A stretch of 64,000 nt of DNA from Warburgia ugandensis (GCA_035236585.1 CP141132.1:25689445-25753444); one strand, 5' to 3'; positions 1 through 12,652 are shown, numbered from the stretch's first letter. A program made the numbers and translations. The notes: generated by a model not told the origin, from the letters alone.

Positions 1-1100
1 AAAAGTTTAGTCTCACTTACTATTCTCTTAGCAACCTTTTTAGCATTCTTATACTATTCATAGTTTTCATTATTTCTAGTCTTCTGCCACACTTTAAAAC
101 ACACATGTTTTTCTTTAATAACTTTTTGCACTGTTTCACTCCACCACCATGTTTCCTTTACGAATTGCCTTTTACCTTGAGATATTGCTAAGACATCTTT
201 TGCCACTTTCTTAATGGACTCAACCATATTAGTCCACATGGTGTTTACTTCAGTTTCATAGTTCCAGTTTTCTTCTACCATCAACTTATTTGTGAATGAG
301 GTTATTTCTGTCCTTTGAAGTAGCACCATTTAGTTTTTGGATACCTATTAAGTTCATTTCCTTTCTTCAATCTTTTAACATAGATATCCATAACCATTAA
401 CCTATGTTGTGATGTTAAACTCTAATTGGGTATCATTATAGAATCCTTACACATTGATCTTTTAGTATTCCTATGTAGAAAAAAGTCTATTTGGCTTTTA
501 TTCAGTCCACTTTTAAAGGTTATTAAGTGTTCATCCCTCTTCTTAAAGATTGTATTTGCAATGACCAAGTTATATGACAAAGCAAAATCAAGGATAGTTT
601 CCCCCATCTCATTTCATTCTCCTATATCATACCTTCCATGTATCTTATCATATCCTTCCTTTTCTTTTCCTACATAGCCATTTAAGTCTGCTCCTATAAA
701 TATCCCCTCAGTGTTGGGAATTTCTTATATGACTCCCTCCATATCTTCCCAAAACTATCTCTTGATTATATCTTCTAGCCCTACTTGTGGTGCATATGCA
801 CTTATAACATTTATGATCTACTTCTTAGAACAAGTTTTATTATTATATTTCTTTAATGATACTTTTAACATCCACAACTTTATCCTTTAATTCTTTATTT
901 ACTATTATTCCTACTCCATTTATGCTATTATCCTTTCCTACATGCCAGAGTTTATACCCATCAATTTCTCTAGTTTTAGCCCCTTTCCACTTGGTTTCTT
1001 AGATATAAGTGATGTTGACTCTCTTATGTTTCAACGTATCTACTAACTCCAAACTCTTACCTATCAATGTCCTTATATTCCATTTGGTGATATGAATCTT
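1..1100 (-). pseudogene. RTE-like LINE: endonuclease domain and start of linker, cut by window edge
   Basis: On the minus strand this reads as the 5' half of a non-LTR retrotransposon polyprotein. The apurinic-endonuclease domain runs from about 1095 down to 420. Its opening WNIRTLIGKSLELVDTL lies near 1020-1091, the ETKW motif with the catalytic Glu at 980-998, ADLNG with the metal-binding Asp/Asn at 678-694, and the SQIDFF motif near 480-500. From about 330 to 54 follows the linker to the reverse transcriptase (TWWWSETVQKVIKEK, then KKVAKRIV), which continues past base 1. In-frame stops are seen before ETKW, before EIPNTE, just before the GETILDFAL stretch and after NENYE, so the copy is dead. 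The endonuclease wording matches plant RTE-type LINEs often mis-annotated as 'craniofacial development protein 2-like'. RTE rather than L1 is my judgement from motif wording. Confidence 0.85.
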
Positions 1101-1262
1101 ATGCTCTTAAGATATCATATTTGCCCCTTTTTTACTACACCCAAGATCTGATGGAGGGTGTTGCTTCTGGGGAAATGGCCTAGCAGCCCTTGCCCATTTT
1201 TCACTGCACTTAGGATCTGATGTAGCATGTCACTTATGGGGGTCACCCTAGCTTGAGGGAAT
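1101..1262 (-). repeat. LINE 5' leader with two near-repeat units
   Basis: Directly upstream of the LINE endonuclease frame on the minus strand are two diverged copies of a roughly 69-bp unit. Each contains the plus-strand string GATCTGATG (1145 and 1214) followed by a GGG/CACCC-rich stretch. They probably belong to the LINE 5' untranslated region. No reading frame is seen. Confidence 0.5.
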
Positions 1263-1559
1263 GTCAGTATTTGATTCATGTCATGTTAGGGTTGCCATAC
1301 TTTTAAGAGGATGGAGATGATTTTTATTTCTTACTTACAAACTAATTTACAAATGCATATTCATTTGCAAGTAGGAATGAAATAACAAAATCATGTTCAA
1401 CTTCTTCCTTCTCGGCTGGCACCTAAAGCAAGACCCTCCTACTTTTTCATTTGGATCCCTAACTTGAAAGGCCAATTTGAGATAGGGTCAAGTTCTCAAA
1501 ACCTTAACCATCATGAGCATGCCATGTTTATAACCACCATGAGGAGTAGTTGTTAGATC
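1263..1559. other. Unassigned AT-rich spacer
   Basis: No convincing coding, repeat or terminal signal was seen. It may be non-coding sequence of the Athila/Tat fossil that follows, but nothing ties it to that element. Confidence 0.4.
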
Positions 1560-4262
1560 GATAACAAAATAGGGCAAGCTAGGGAAACTCTAGAGGAAAA
1601 AGAGGCAAACAAAACATAGAAGAAAGAGAAAAGACATAAAAACCCTGTAGAACCTATAGTGGAGGCACCCTATGTGCCTAAAGCTCCTTCTCCTCAGTTA
1701 CTGGATAAGGCTAGAAAGGGAACAAACTTCAACAAACTAATGATGTATTTAAACATGTCCAAATCAATATTTTATTGCTTACTGCAATTAAAGACATCCC
1801 CACCTATGCCAAGTTCTTAAAAGAGCTCTGCACAAGAAAAAGAATGCTAAATGTACAAAATAAAGCTTTCCTCAAGAAGCAAGTAAGCTCTTTGATTCAA
1901 CACAAGATCCCACTGAATTTTAGAGACCCTGGGTGTCCTACCATTTAGTGCATTATTGGAGATCACATCATAGATAGGGCATTACTTAACCTAGGGGCGA
2001 GTGTTAACTTGTTGCCATACTTTGCCTATACGCAACTAAGGCTCGATGAGTTAAAACCAACCACTACCATGTAATAATTAGAAGATAGATCTGTGAAGGT
2101 ACCTCATGGTTTGGTTGAAGATGTCTTGATACATGTGGACCAGTTTTATTACCCAGTTGATTTCATTGTACATGACACCCAACCTGTATCTGATCTCGGC
2201 AGCTAGCTTCTGATCATCCTTGGACGTCCATTCTTGGAAACATCCACTGCCATTATTAATGGTAGAAATGGTGTAATGAAATTTTCACTAGGCAACATGA
2301 AAGTTAAGTTAAATGTTTTTAATGCTAACGCTGATTAAAAACATTTTGACCTTGATGATTCTTGTGATGTCAATTTGGTCATGAGTCCAATTAATGACAT
2401 TCATCCACCATTGTCCATCTCTAACCCACTAGAGGCTTGTCTCATGCACTTTAATGGAGAGTTTGATCTAGGCAAGTCTATTGAGGAGGTAAACAACCTT
2501 TTAGAGATTATCCAATCATAGATACCTTCAAGTGGGGTCCATATGTGGAACCACTCTTACTTATGAATTTGTCCCCATACCCTCGATATTGCAACCACCA
2601 TCTCTAGACCTAAAACCCTTGCTTGACAACTTAAAATATTCATACCTATGCCCAGATAAAACCTTACATGTGATAATAGCATTAGACTTAGATAATGAAT
2701 GAGAGGGTAAGCTTTTATATGTGATTAAGGAACATAAAACTGCTCTAGGGTGGACGATGGTAGACATAAAAGGGATTAGTCCAGTCGTTTGCATGCATAG
2801 GATACGCTTAGAAGAAAATGCAAAACCTTATAGGGAAACTCAAAGATGACTTAATCCCCACATGAAGGACATGGTTAGAGATGAAGTCCTAAGCTTTTAG
2901 ATGTTGATGTTATATCTCCTATCATTGATAGTACTTGGGTCAGCCCTGTTCAGGTTGTACCTAAGAAATTTAGGGTCACGGTAGTAAAAAATGAGGATAA
3001 TGAGTTAGTTCCCACTCACATGACCATTGGATAGAGAGTTTGTATTGACTATCGAAAGTTGAACATGGTCATGGGAAAGATCACTCTCCTCTACCTTTCA
3101 TTGACCAAATGCTTGAGAGGTTGGTAGGACATAGTTATTATTCTTTACGAGATGGATATTCTTGTTACAACCAGATTCCGATAGCACCATGGATCAAGAG
3201 AAGACCACTTTCATTGGCCTTTTGGAACCTTTGCTTACCAACGTAAGCCTTTTAGGCTTTATAACGCTCCTGCTACATTTCAAACGTGTATGTGTAGCAT
3301 TTTCTCTGATATGGTAGAAAGATTTCTTGAGGTGTTTATGGATGACCTCAGTATTTGAGTCATCATTTGATGAGTGCTTGCACCTCTTAATATTAGTTCT
3401 AGGAAGGTATCGGGAGAAAAGTGTTATTTTAAACTAAGAAAAGTGCCATTTTATGGTACTAAGTGGGCTAGTTTTAGGCCACATAATATCACCTATTAGG
3501 ATAGAATTCGATAAGGAAAAAGTGGATTTAATAGCCAACCTTTCTCCACAAAGGACAGTGAAAGAAATCCACTCCTTTTTAGGACATGCTGGCTTTTACA
3601 GATGCTTCATCAAGGATTTTAGCAAAAATGACAAGGCCCTCTATAATTTACTTACAAAGGAGGCCATTTTTGACTTTGATAAGGACTGTAAAAAAGAATT
3701 TGAGCGACTCAAGGCTGAGTTGACTTCTGCTCCCATTATTTGACCACCAGATTGGAACACACCTTTCAAGATTATGTGTGATGTGTCGGATTATGCGATT
3801 GGAGCTGTTTTGGGGCAGTTTATCAATAATCTTCCCCATGTAATGTATTACGTTAGTAAAACACTAAATGACTCGCAACTTAATTATTCAACCACAAAGA
3901 AAGAGTTGTTAGCTATAGTGTTTGCTTTGGATAAGTTTAGACCTTACTTGTTATAGTCTAAAGTTATAGTATACTTAGATCACATGGCTTTAAAGTACCT
4001 TCTTTCTAAAAAGGATGTGAAACCTAGATTGATTTGTTGGATTCTACTACTACAAGAGTTTGACTTAGAAATTCGGGACAAAAAAGGTTTAAAAAATGTT
4101 GTAGCAGATTACTTATCTAGATTAGTGGTGGAGCATACTAGCAATTACATGCCTATAATTGAATCCTTCCTAGACGAATAGTTATTGTATATTTTCCAAT
4201 TGCCTTGGTATGGTGATATTGTTAATTATCTTATTACAGGACAATTGCCTAATCATTGGACC
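1560..4262 (+). mobile_element. Ty3/Gypsy Athila/Tat-type fossil: protease, reverse transcriptase, RNase H
   Basis: This is the internal part of an LTR retrotransposon, coding on the plus strand. The protease neighbourhood (about 1930-2340) reads DRALLNLGASVNLLPY, typical of Athila/Tat elements, followed by a stretch like the 'VEDVLIHVDQFYYPVDF' family block. Reverse-transcriptase sequence lies about 2880-3420. The RT/RNase H connection (FLGHAGFYRCFIKDFSK) is near 3570-3625, RNase H (YVSKTLNDSQLNYSTTKKEL) near 3848-3907, and the end of RNase H (VADYLSRL) near 4100-4125. It is an old, broken copy with many breaks. The integrase that should follow is absent; an unrelated LTR fragment follows instead. 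Lineage is inferred from wording of the protease and RNase H blocks. Confidence 0.88.
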
Positions 4263-5515
4263 AAAGTGGGACCATGAAGTAAGCCATGCATTCTCACCAC
4301 CTTTGCATGGAAGCCACTTAAGCAACCTTAGCCATATATGCCATAAGAGAAGGTGGTAAGCTAAGGAATTCAAGCCAAACTGACAAGCCACTCAAGCCAA
4401 GGGATGGATCCAAGAAGTCAAGCCAAGAAAGCTTCCAAAGCTAGTCATGAAGCCTAGCCAATGGAACTTTCAAAGTTAGACATTTAAGCCATCAAGTTGA
4501 GTTAAATGGAAGGCAAGGATTGGAGGAGAATCAAGAGAATTATCCATGAGATACTTTGAAGATAATTAAGGAAAATCTTATTAGAATAAGATGGTATGTA
4601 CACCAATGGGATAAGAGCATTCCATTTTTAGTGTTTTTCTCACTTTTCTCCACTTTTTCCTCAATTTTCACCTCACCCTTAAGATGCACTACGAATTTCT
4701 ATTATAGAGTTGTGTCTTTCCAAAACTCTATCACATTCCACCTCACAGGAAACTTCCCAACCAACCATAACTCTCCACCTAACACTCTTCATCTCATTCC
4801 CACCCACTTTCCTAAAACAAAGGAGGCTTACAACTTTGGAAGGGGGGAGACACCCTCCTTAAGACATCCACCTCCTTCCACACACTTTCCTATTTGATAT
4901 CCTAACCTTTGCCCAATCCTAGCCATTCAAATTGACACACTTTAATCCCCACCATACCTTAGCATTAGGAATACCTAGGAAAATTAGGAGAACAAGCATA
5001 AAAACCTAGCAAAATCCAAGCAAAAGGAGGACTTTCACTTAAGGGAAAAAGGCATCTTCCTACAGCCATCTTTCATCTTTTTTGCTTATTGTTTTATGGA
5101 ATCCTTGGGTATTGCCACTCCTTTCGAAGGTGTATGCTTCTTCCTCAAGTGTTCAACCTAGGATTTTTGTGATATTTGATGCATATTTGAAGGTTAGTTA
5201 GCTTCCTTGTTCTCTTTGTTGGAATATACATCTTTTCATGCTAGTTTTCTTTATTTTTCTTTATCTTTCCTTGCTTTTAAAACTAACATTCAAGGCTGGT
5301 TTTCCCTTGGAGTGTTAGCCAAAGGAAGTGATCTTGAATCTAGATTTTCCTTTCACCTTTCATTGGATCTTTTTTTATCTCTTTCAGCCCTCTTGATTTC
5401 CAGCTTTGCTTGCTTGAGTTTCCATTAGTTGTTGCCTTATTATTCCATAGGATTTTCCCTTGATTTCAAGCACACTTATTCATGAGTAATTGTTGGAACA
5501 ATTGAAGAAAGATTG
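4263..5515 (+). mobile_element. LTR family X, partial copy, left part
   Basis: This non-coding stretch matches 58880-60290 in the same order, including the shared strings ATTGGAGGAGAAT and AAGATGCACTACGAATTTC. It is therefore a partial copy of the long LTR that is complete at 58508-61114. It directly abuts the RNase H end of the preceding fossil. The copy is split by the solo LTR at 5516-8566 and resumes at 8572. No coding content; the small open frames inside are chance. Confidence 0.85.
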
Positions 5516-6035
5516 TGTGACGACCCGGGTTTTCTCATGCATTTTTAAATGCAATGTCTAATTTCCTAAGGTGGGATTTATCCCTATTTGAAAACCATTT
5601 TATAAAAACCATGCAATGTAGTGGAAAACCTTTAGTTTTAAACTCATTTTTGAAAACCCCGAGTGTCATTTGCTTTCACAACAACTAAGGTAGTTTTTGA
5701 AAAACTTCAGAAATCATAAATGTTTTTCCCCAGGTCTTTCCAGTCACAATGCACAGCCCAATTGTAACTAAGTACAAACACATGTCCAAAGGGTTGAGAG
5801 TTTACTTACATGTGTATTTGTTTCCTTTTGGATTTACTTGCTCATAGCACTAACATAGATGTCCTCTTTTTGTGAGTAAAGCTGTCCTGAACCATGATAT
5901 ATACGGACGTATCCTGTCCTTGAGTACTTACTGATGTCTGAAAAATGTTAAGGATTGAGTGAGTATATAATATACTCTGTAGGAGTCTATCACTACTAGT
6001 TTTATAAATGCATGAGATGTTTCAAAATCATATGC

Positions 6036-6169
6036 TCATTCAAAACATGCGTATGTTTGAATACTCGAGTTCAATATCAGTATAAGAATTCATAATCAAC
6101 TGAAATTCAAAATATGTGTATGTTTGAATACTCGAGTTCAACATCAGTATAAGAATCCATAATCAACTG
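6036..6169. repeat. 67-bp tandem duplication inside solo LTR D1
   Basis: Two adjacent copies of a roughly 67-bp unit contain GTATGTTTGAATACTCGAG (first at 6051, second at 6118). They differ at only a few bases. The related LTR at 53823-56595 shows one copy here, so the duplication is private to D1. Confidence 0.8.
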
Positions 6170-7845
6170 AATTCTCATAACTTAAAAGATGACATAATCC
6201 AAAAGTGAAAGTATCATATATATATGGTGACATCAGGATATGCAATAGATGCTTCATGGAGTCCAACTCATGGACCTCTAGTATGGTATGGTCGACCAAC
6301 CTCATATCATGCTATATGAAATGCACATCAAACCATAGGGTCCACTATGCCCACAACCTCACCGCCGTGTGGTCCCCGGGTACCTGAGGACACTTGGTCA
6401 TAGCCTCCACGGGGCCTGTGACACGCCGACCCAGTGCCGTGACACCAGTGGTAGCCCCCTGTACCACATGCAGTCGACGTAGGGACTTGCCTCTTTCTAG
6501 GCGTGGTACCCATCCACCTACTAGTGGTAGAGGCCGGGTGGCCAACCCAGACCCCTCGGCATAGCACCCACGGGCTTACTTGCCCAAATCACATAAGATA
6601 AGCCAAAACCTTTTGTTAAAACTTGTCCTCTTTTGGGTCCCTCACAACTGCCTGGCCCTCGGCACTCCAGCGTCTTTTGGCAACCCTCAAGGACATGCAA
6701 TCTTTGCAAGTACTTAAATCATGCAATCATGCACTTGTTTGCAACACATATATGTGCATAATGTATATGCAATCATTTCAAAACATGGCTATGTACAAAA
6801 CATCTATCATATGCATGCTGAATCAAATCATGCTAAACAAGTCATATGCTTATAACATATGTTCTCAAAACAATAATAGATCTTTTTAAAATAATCTAAT
6901 AGTGCTAGAGCACCTACCTGATTAGGTTGCGTTAACCCCTTTGTCCTCGTACGCTCCTGAACATGGTTTGGGGACTCAAGGTTAGTTTAACCTATCTTTG
7001 ATGGGTTTAGAGTAGTTGGGTCTTATTACTTAGGCATTAGGGGTCCATCCCTATGCCTATGAGTGTCCTAAGGTCCTAATTGGGCCTTGGTATTCTCAGT
7101 TTTCCAAAGTTCTAGTGGTCACGCGCCACCACCCTATTCTAAGGGTCATGCCCTACTTTGATTGGGCATTGATTAGGGATTTTATGATTTGGATGTGTCT
7201 GCGTTGTCGATACGGACATAACACCTTTTGCAGCGCCTCAATCGGAGCTCTATATCTCAAGTTATAAGCGTTTTAGTGTCCTATGTACATAGTCTTTAAA
7301 GACAAAAAGTCGGAATGCTAGGGCGCTGCGCGTCAGCGTCATGCGCCTTGGCTTCCTTAACAACCAAAAAAATGACGCTCTGCTAGTGCACTACGTGTCT
7401 GCGACGTGCGCCTCAGCGGGCGCGTCTTCAGATGCGCTCAACTTCTCAGCCGTCTTCCTCTTTAGCGGGCGCGTCCCTGGACGCGCCCGTTTGGTTTTTC
7501 AAACAGGCGTCGACCTGCGTCGACGTGGGACGTTCCTATTGGATCGTCCCGCCCGTTAGTGACCAGGGTGGTCCTTAGGTCACCCTGGTTCGACCTTGTC
7601 GAACCAGTGCGGCCCTGGGGACGTCCCAGGGTCCTTGGTGGCGCTCCCAGGCTTCGTTTTGCATGGTTTTTCATGTAAAAACTCAAGGGAATTGAGCCTA
7701 AGACTATGGGTGAGATGGGTTTGGGGAGTTTTTGAGCATACCTGCTTCGTGGGTGGTTTTCTCTCCCCGTTTTCCCCTCTTGGTCACTGCTCCGCGATGG
7801 GTTTTCTCCAAGGTTTTGGGCTTCCATTAGAGGCACCCAAGAGCT

Positions 7846-7854
7846 CTATTTATA
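7846..7854 (-). promoter_or_regulatory. Probable LTR core promoter (TATA box) of D1
   Basis: The minus strand reads CTATAAATAG just upstream (in minus sense) of the CpG-rich island. An equivalent CTATAAAAAG lies at 56231-56240 in the sister LTR D2. This supports a minus-strand LTR promoter; activity today is not implied. Confidence 0.5.
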
Positions 7855-8256
7855 GGGCTTTTAAAGAGGGTTCTGAAGGGGTTCTAACCACCTTTGAATG
7901 GCGGTGGAGAAGCCTCCAGAAGGGCGGTGGTTTCTCCTTGAAACACCGCCGTTCCAGAAGCCTCTAGGAGCTTGAAGACGACGGGGTGCCCATATCAAAA
8001 TGGGCACCTGTGTTTTTCAGGTTAAGTCGTTTTTGTGAAATTTACAGTTTTGCCCTTGAACTTCAAAGGGCCATATCTTGCTCATTATAACTCCGTTTTG
8101 GGTGATTTTGGTCTCGTTGGATTCCTTTTTCTGATACGAATATAATGGAACCACTTTTAGGACCAAATTCATGGGTTTAGTCAAGAAAACTAGTGAAATG
8201 ACCAAAATGCCCTTATCTTTAAAACTGAACTTTTCATGGGATTTTAATATTACAAG

Positions 8257-8567
8257 AATTGGGGTCATTACAGCATATCACCTCCATCTCAAGAAATCTC
8301 ATATCATCCCTAGCCTCAGTAAAGAGAATCATTTATTCAACTCAACAACACCTTGTATTTTACTTTTATATCATGTCATCTCAACTATTTCTTTCAACTC
8401 ATGTTACGCTAACTTAAGTGATACTTTTAGTCACATCCGTTTTATCTCATGCTGGATTTAAGTCATCTTTATCCAGCTCAAATAATCTCACTCAAGGTCT
8501 TATCTCATGTCATCTCAAGTTAGCTTATTTTGCCTCTAACACCAGCTAAAAATTGGGGTCATTACAG
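8257..8567. repeat. 17-bp direct repeats bounding a 277-bp segment at the D1 end
   Basis: The string AATTGGGGTCATTACAG occurs at about 8257-8273 and again at 8551-8567. The LTR terminus is thus present twice, separated by sequence that D2 lacks. The segment contains repeated TCATGTCATCTCAA-like strings and no frame. Confidence 0.75.
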
Positions 8568-8571
8568 ATTG

Positions 8572-9575
8572 ACTTTGATTAAGATTGAGTAGACATCATT
8601 GTAATAGAATTTAAATTTTAGTTGGATTACATGAATGGAGTATTATGTTGATGACTTTTTGATTTGATTCAATGAAGATAGTTGGAATTTTCAATTCATG
8701 TTTGTGTTCGGAAGTTAATTATCTTTGTTATTGAATGTTTGATTGCATTATAAGTGATTAAATCCATGTTTTACATGTTCTATTCACTGAATGATTCAAT
8801 TACCATGTTGTTGGAATTTCTTTTTGCATGAATGGTTTATGTTAATTTCCAGTGTCATACAATCATGTTCACTTGATTTTCAAGAACCCCACTAAATTGT
8901 TAGATAGCTTAGTTAATGTTAGAATAAGATTGTATGCTTGGGTTTCCAAAGTAGTAAATTATACTATTCAATGGTTACATGCATGATGCTTGGGTAGTTT
9001 TCCTTTCATTGTTTGTTAGTGGTAATTTTTTCTTCAATTCTCTTGATTAGTTGAAGTTAGATTCCATTAGTTTGCATCTTAGTTAGTTTGGAAAGTAATT
9101 AATTTTGTTACACTTACTAAAGTAGTTGATTTGGTTACTTAGTTTGCTTAGTTTTGCATGATTAGGAAAGTAGTTTGTTAAAGCATATTTTCCTTTGATT
9201 AGCTGTTAATTTTATATTTAGGAAAGTTAGTTTAGGAAATTTTCTTAATTACATTTTAGGAAAATTTTTAGTTAGGAAAGACATAAAATTAGAAATTTTG
9301 AATTTAGGAAGTTTTAATTTTAGAAGGTGCATGTTTTAGGAAAGTTTTCAATTTTGCATGTTTCTTGTTTTTCCTTAGTTTCCAATTTTATGTGTTATTT
9401 TTCAATTCTAGTTTAGGTTAAAAATATCTCTTAAATTCTGTCTAGGTTAAATAGTTTAAGGTAGGGACCATTAGCATCACATTAGTTCAACTCCTTGTGG
9501 GATAGACCTCACTAGCGTACTATATTGCAAACTAGTCGTGTGCTTGCGAGTTTTATTTAAAATTAAAAAACAACA
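8572..9575 (+). mobile_element. LTR family X, partial copy, right part
   Basis: Continuation of the family X LTR after the D1 insertion; it matches about 60290-61114. It ends in the typical Athila/Tat-like LTR tail (GGGATAGACCTCAC, then a CTTGCGAGTTTTATTT stretch and ACAACA at 9571-9575). The rest is noncoding AT-rich sequence. Confidence 0.82.
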
Positions 9576-10050
9576 TACTCAACCCTACAACATTTCAGGT
9601 GAGCTTAGCAAAGCAATAGATTGCATGCATAGGAAGGATTGTAGAAGATGAGTGATTTTGGAGAAAAAGTATGTAGAAAGATTAGTTCTCCTTACTTGAA
9701 TTTAGCCATTTGACATTGTATTTTAACATTTATTGTTGATGGACATGAAATAACATTTGGATTATTATGTGTGTGGCACTTTATGGATTTATTACTTAAT
9801 TGGGGCTATTAGCAGTGGGTCCTATATGTGCTCATATGGTAATATCTATTTTGATTATATGTGAAGTTTTCTAAAAGGACACATAGGCTTGAAGAAGTGG
9901 TTTTGGAAACTAATGAATGTGTATTGTTATCTTTCAAGAAAGTTTTTTTATTTTATTTTAAATTTTCTAAGGGCACATTGATGTTTTCAAAAAAGAATTT
10001 GTAGTGAAACTGGAAAAATCGGGGTCATCACGGTTAGTATTAGAGCACGA
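9576..10050 (+). mobile_element. Ty3/Gypsy LTR 3' end with initiator-Met priming site
   Basis: An LTR terminus CGGGGTCATCAC ends near 10032 and is followed at about 10034-10045 by TTAGTATTAGAGC and ACGATTTAG, a diverged form of TGGTATCAGAGC, the primer-binding site complementary to plant initiator-Met tRNA. The terminus resembles the reversed end of D1/D2, so this may be a plus-strand relative of that family. No coding interior follows; LTR Y begins about 150 bases later. Confidence 0.6.
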
Positions 10051-10197
10051 TTTAGACTATTCAAAGTGACACAACTAGTGCCATAAAGCATCAACAATAA
10101 ATTTATACCTTTTTAGAAGGTAATAAGCCAATTCCATCATCCAAATTTACTAGATTTAAGAGTCTAGCACCCTCTAACTTCAAGAAGAGGAAAGATG
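10051..10197. other. Junction sequence between LTR fragments
   Basis: Short noncoding stretch between the priming site above and the point where similarity to LTR family Y starts. Probably a remnant of the internal region of the preceding element. Confidence 0.35.
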
Positions 10198-12652
10198 CAT
10201 CATACCGCTACATTTAGTAGGTTTAAGCCCTAGAAATCACTTAATCATCACTAATAATGGTTAATTCTACATTTTTATGTCCATGGTATAATGAAAAAAT
10301 GCACAAAATTGAAAAATTTTCCTTTGAAAGAGAAATTTTGACTTCCAAGCTACATTGTCAACCTACACATGCCAATCATGAAGTTTGGGAGTTCAAACAG
10401 GAAATTGGATGTCAAATACAAATTTAGAGCAGTTAGAAACCCTTAGTGAATAACAAGCCTTATCCGATCAAAATAGGACGTTCTTGTCAAAAGTAAGGTG
10501 ATAGAACTTCCCATAACAAGTATGGACCAATAACAAGTTAGATTGCAATCCTAGGCTGCCAATGAAGATACATTCAAGTAGGTATGAACCAATAACAAGT
10601 TAGATTGCAATGAAGAAAAACAAGGAGGAGAAGAGAGAGACAATTTACGAAAAATCAATGGTTGAAATTCATCTTACACTGCAAGCACTTAAAACCTATC
10701 AATAAAGATACATTCAAGCAAGGATGGAGTAATAAGAAGTAAGATAGACATGAAGCCCAAACTAAGAACCTATTGGTGGACAATATTTTGATGGATTGCC
10801 CACATATTTTCAATGAGACTCCTACCTAAAATAAGGAAAAAGATATCCAACTTTAGGGAAATGCTATCGGTTGGAGAAAATTATGGTGGGCTGGGAGAAA
10901 AACATGGGAAAAGTGGATAAAGAAATCTCAAAGGTATCTAGGCCATCCATTATGGGTAGTCTAATCCAACAATGGAGAGTAAAGAAGCCTCATAATAAGA
11001 TCTTTTTGGATAGGATCACTCAAACCAAATCTTAGCAACTCAAGATTGGATAATGATGATCTGAGGGCCGAGAATGAAGTTTGAAAAGATAAAAACCCCA
11101 GCCACCTTGTCCTTGTTGAAACATTAAATCAAGTCTTACGGTAAGAAAGATCTCCACCAATCATTATCATCTAATAGACAAAATTCATTACAAAATTAGA
11201 GACTCCACATACACTTAAATGGTTTCCACGCCTCCCACTTAATCCACTTTCTAAATTCGACCAAACTTCCTAGATTCTCTCCCTTCCTTTCTCTCTTCTT
11301 TTTGTTAGGCAATCACCTTTTCAATCTAAGCAAATACATTTTCATAGCCTTCTTTATCTTCTTCCTTCTCCGACTTTCCTATTTATAACACCTACCACTT
11401 TGATTTCACATCAAATCCACTTTCTAAAGAGGATTCCACCTAAATCCCATCCTTAGCTTCCCTTCTTCTTATCTTCTTCTCATCCATTCCATCTCAACCC
11501 TTCTTTCCTTCTCCCTTAGATTCTAGCCAACCGTTCCTAGGGCTTCCACTCCTAAAACTCTATAAATAAATGGTTAATGACAAGGAGAAGGGGATCTCTT
11601 ACCTTTCCCTTGACCTTAAAAGCTAAACCTAGGAGACAGAGAGACGGAGAGATCACCTTTGCCAAAGTGCCCTCCAGATGAAAGTCAAACCATTGGAGAA
11701 GACATAAGAAAGCTCAACATTCTACCATCCTTTTTCTTTCTTCCATCTTCATACACATTTCTCCCTTCTTTCTTTTCCATGCTTTGATACATCCACCCAG
11801 CATAACATGCATAGCGCTTGCCTTCATCATCTCTACACACCCTCCTTTCCCCACCTCTCTATTACATGCATCTTTTCTAACAACCCTACGTCCTTTCTTC
11901 CTCGCATGCACTAGGCACCACTCTCTTTATATCACATGAAAACACCCCCTCTACATTGCATCTCTTCCGTGCCTAGTCCTTCCACCTTCTAGCCTTCCAT
12001 GCTTCTTGTTTTCAATTCTTTAAGGATTTGGGAATAAAGGATCAGGAAAAGAGACCTCGTGCTCTTCTATGTTAACTAAGGACTCTTCAAAATCCTAAAG
12101 CATGGTTGAGAATTACATTAGCTTTGTGCCATGTTGGGTTAAGGAGATGAGAAATGCTTGGTTTTAGATTAGTACTCAGATTGAAAAGAAGTGTATGGAC
12201 ACTTGTTGAGCAACACAATAAGAAGACCATAAAGCAGAGTTCAAGCCTAGGAAAGAAGAAGAGGACGTGTAAAGAGCCTTGTTGAGTTACACAATGAAGG
12301 ACTCCTATAGTATCCACTTCAAGTAAGTTTCTCACTTACTTTGTTTTTCTTCTCTTCATGTCTTTACTTTCTATTATAACCAAAGTTAGATTAATGAAAA
12401 AGTTGGTTTCCTTCCCTTAGTTCAATTCTTTACTTGCTTACTTGTTTTCCTAGATAGTTTCCTTGCATAGTTTATTTTCTTGCTTTGATTTACTTTGCTT
12501 AGATTAGTTATCTAGTTTAAACTTCTTTCCTTAATTGGCTAGGTTAGAGTAAAGCAACTTAGTTTTAATTAACTCTCAATGGATCAACCCATATTTGATG
12601 ATCTTATACTTCAACAAAGTTGTACTATTGCAATAATAATTAAATCACATCA
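10198..12652 (+). mobile_element. 5' LTR of Athila/Tat-type element Y
   Basis: Matches LTR copies beginning at 22599 and 26870 in order over most of its length (for example TTAGTAGGTTTAAGCC, CTTCCAAGCTACATTG, and the GAGTTCAAGC and GAAGAAGAGGAC region near 12240). A plus-strand TATAAATAA box lies at 11561. The LTR ends CACATCA at 12652, directly before a tRNA-Asp-type priming site. It is noncoding and C/T-rich in its second half. Divergence from the other two copies is considerable by eye, so the element is old. Confidence 0.85.

Larger units (their letters stand above)
5516..8566 (-). mobile_element. Solo LTR D1 (Ty3/Gypsy, chromovirus-like), 3.05 kb
   Basis: On the plus strand the element begins TGTGACGACCCGGG and ends GGGGTCATTACA, with the perfect 5-bp target duplication GATTG at 5511-5515 and 8567-8571. 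It interrupts LTR family X. The same family recurs at 53823-56595. Minus orientation is inferred for three reasons: reversed, it begins TGTAATGACCCC like other Gypsy LTRs; a TATAAATAG box lies at 7846-7854 on the minus strand; and its reversed end resembles the LTR end next to the priming site at 10033. The interior is noncoding, with a GC- and CpG-rich island at about 7300-7640. No internal region or second LTR is present, so it is a solo LTR. Confidence 0.9.

Noticed and set aside
7462-7967. Two overlapping 120-residue frames on opposite strands.
   Set aside because: Both sit in the GC-rich island and promoter region of solo LTR D1, show no domain and shadow one another.
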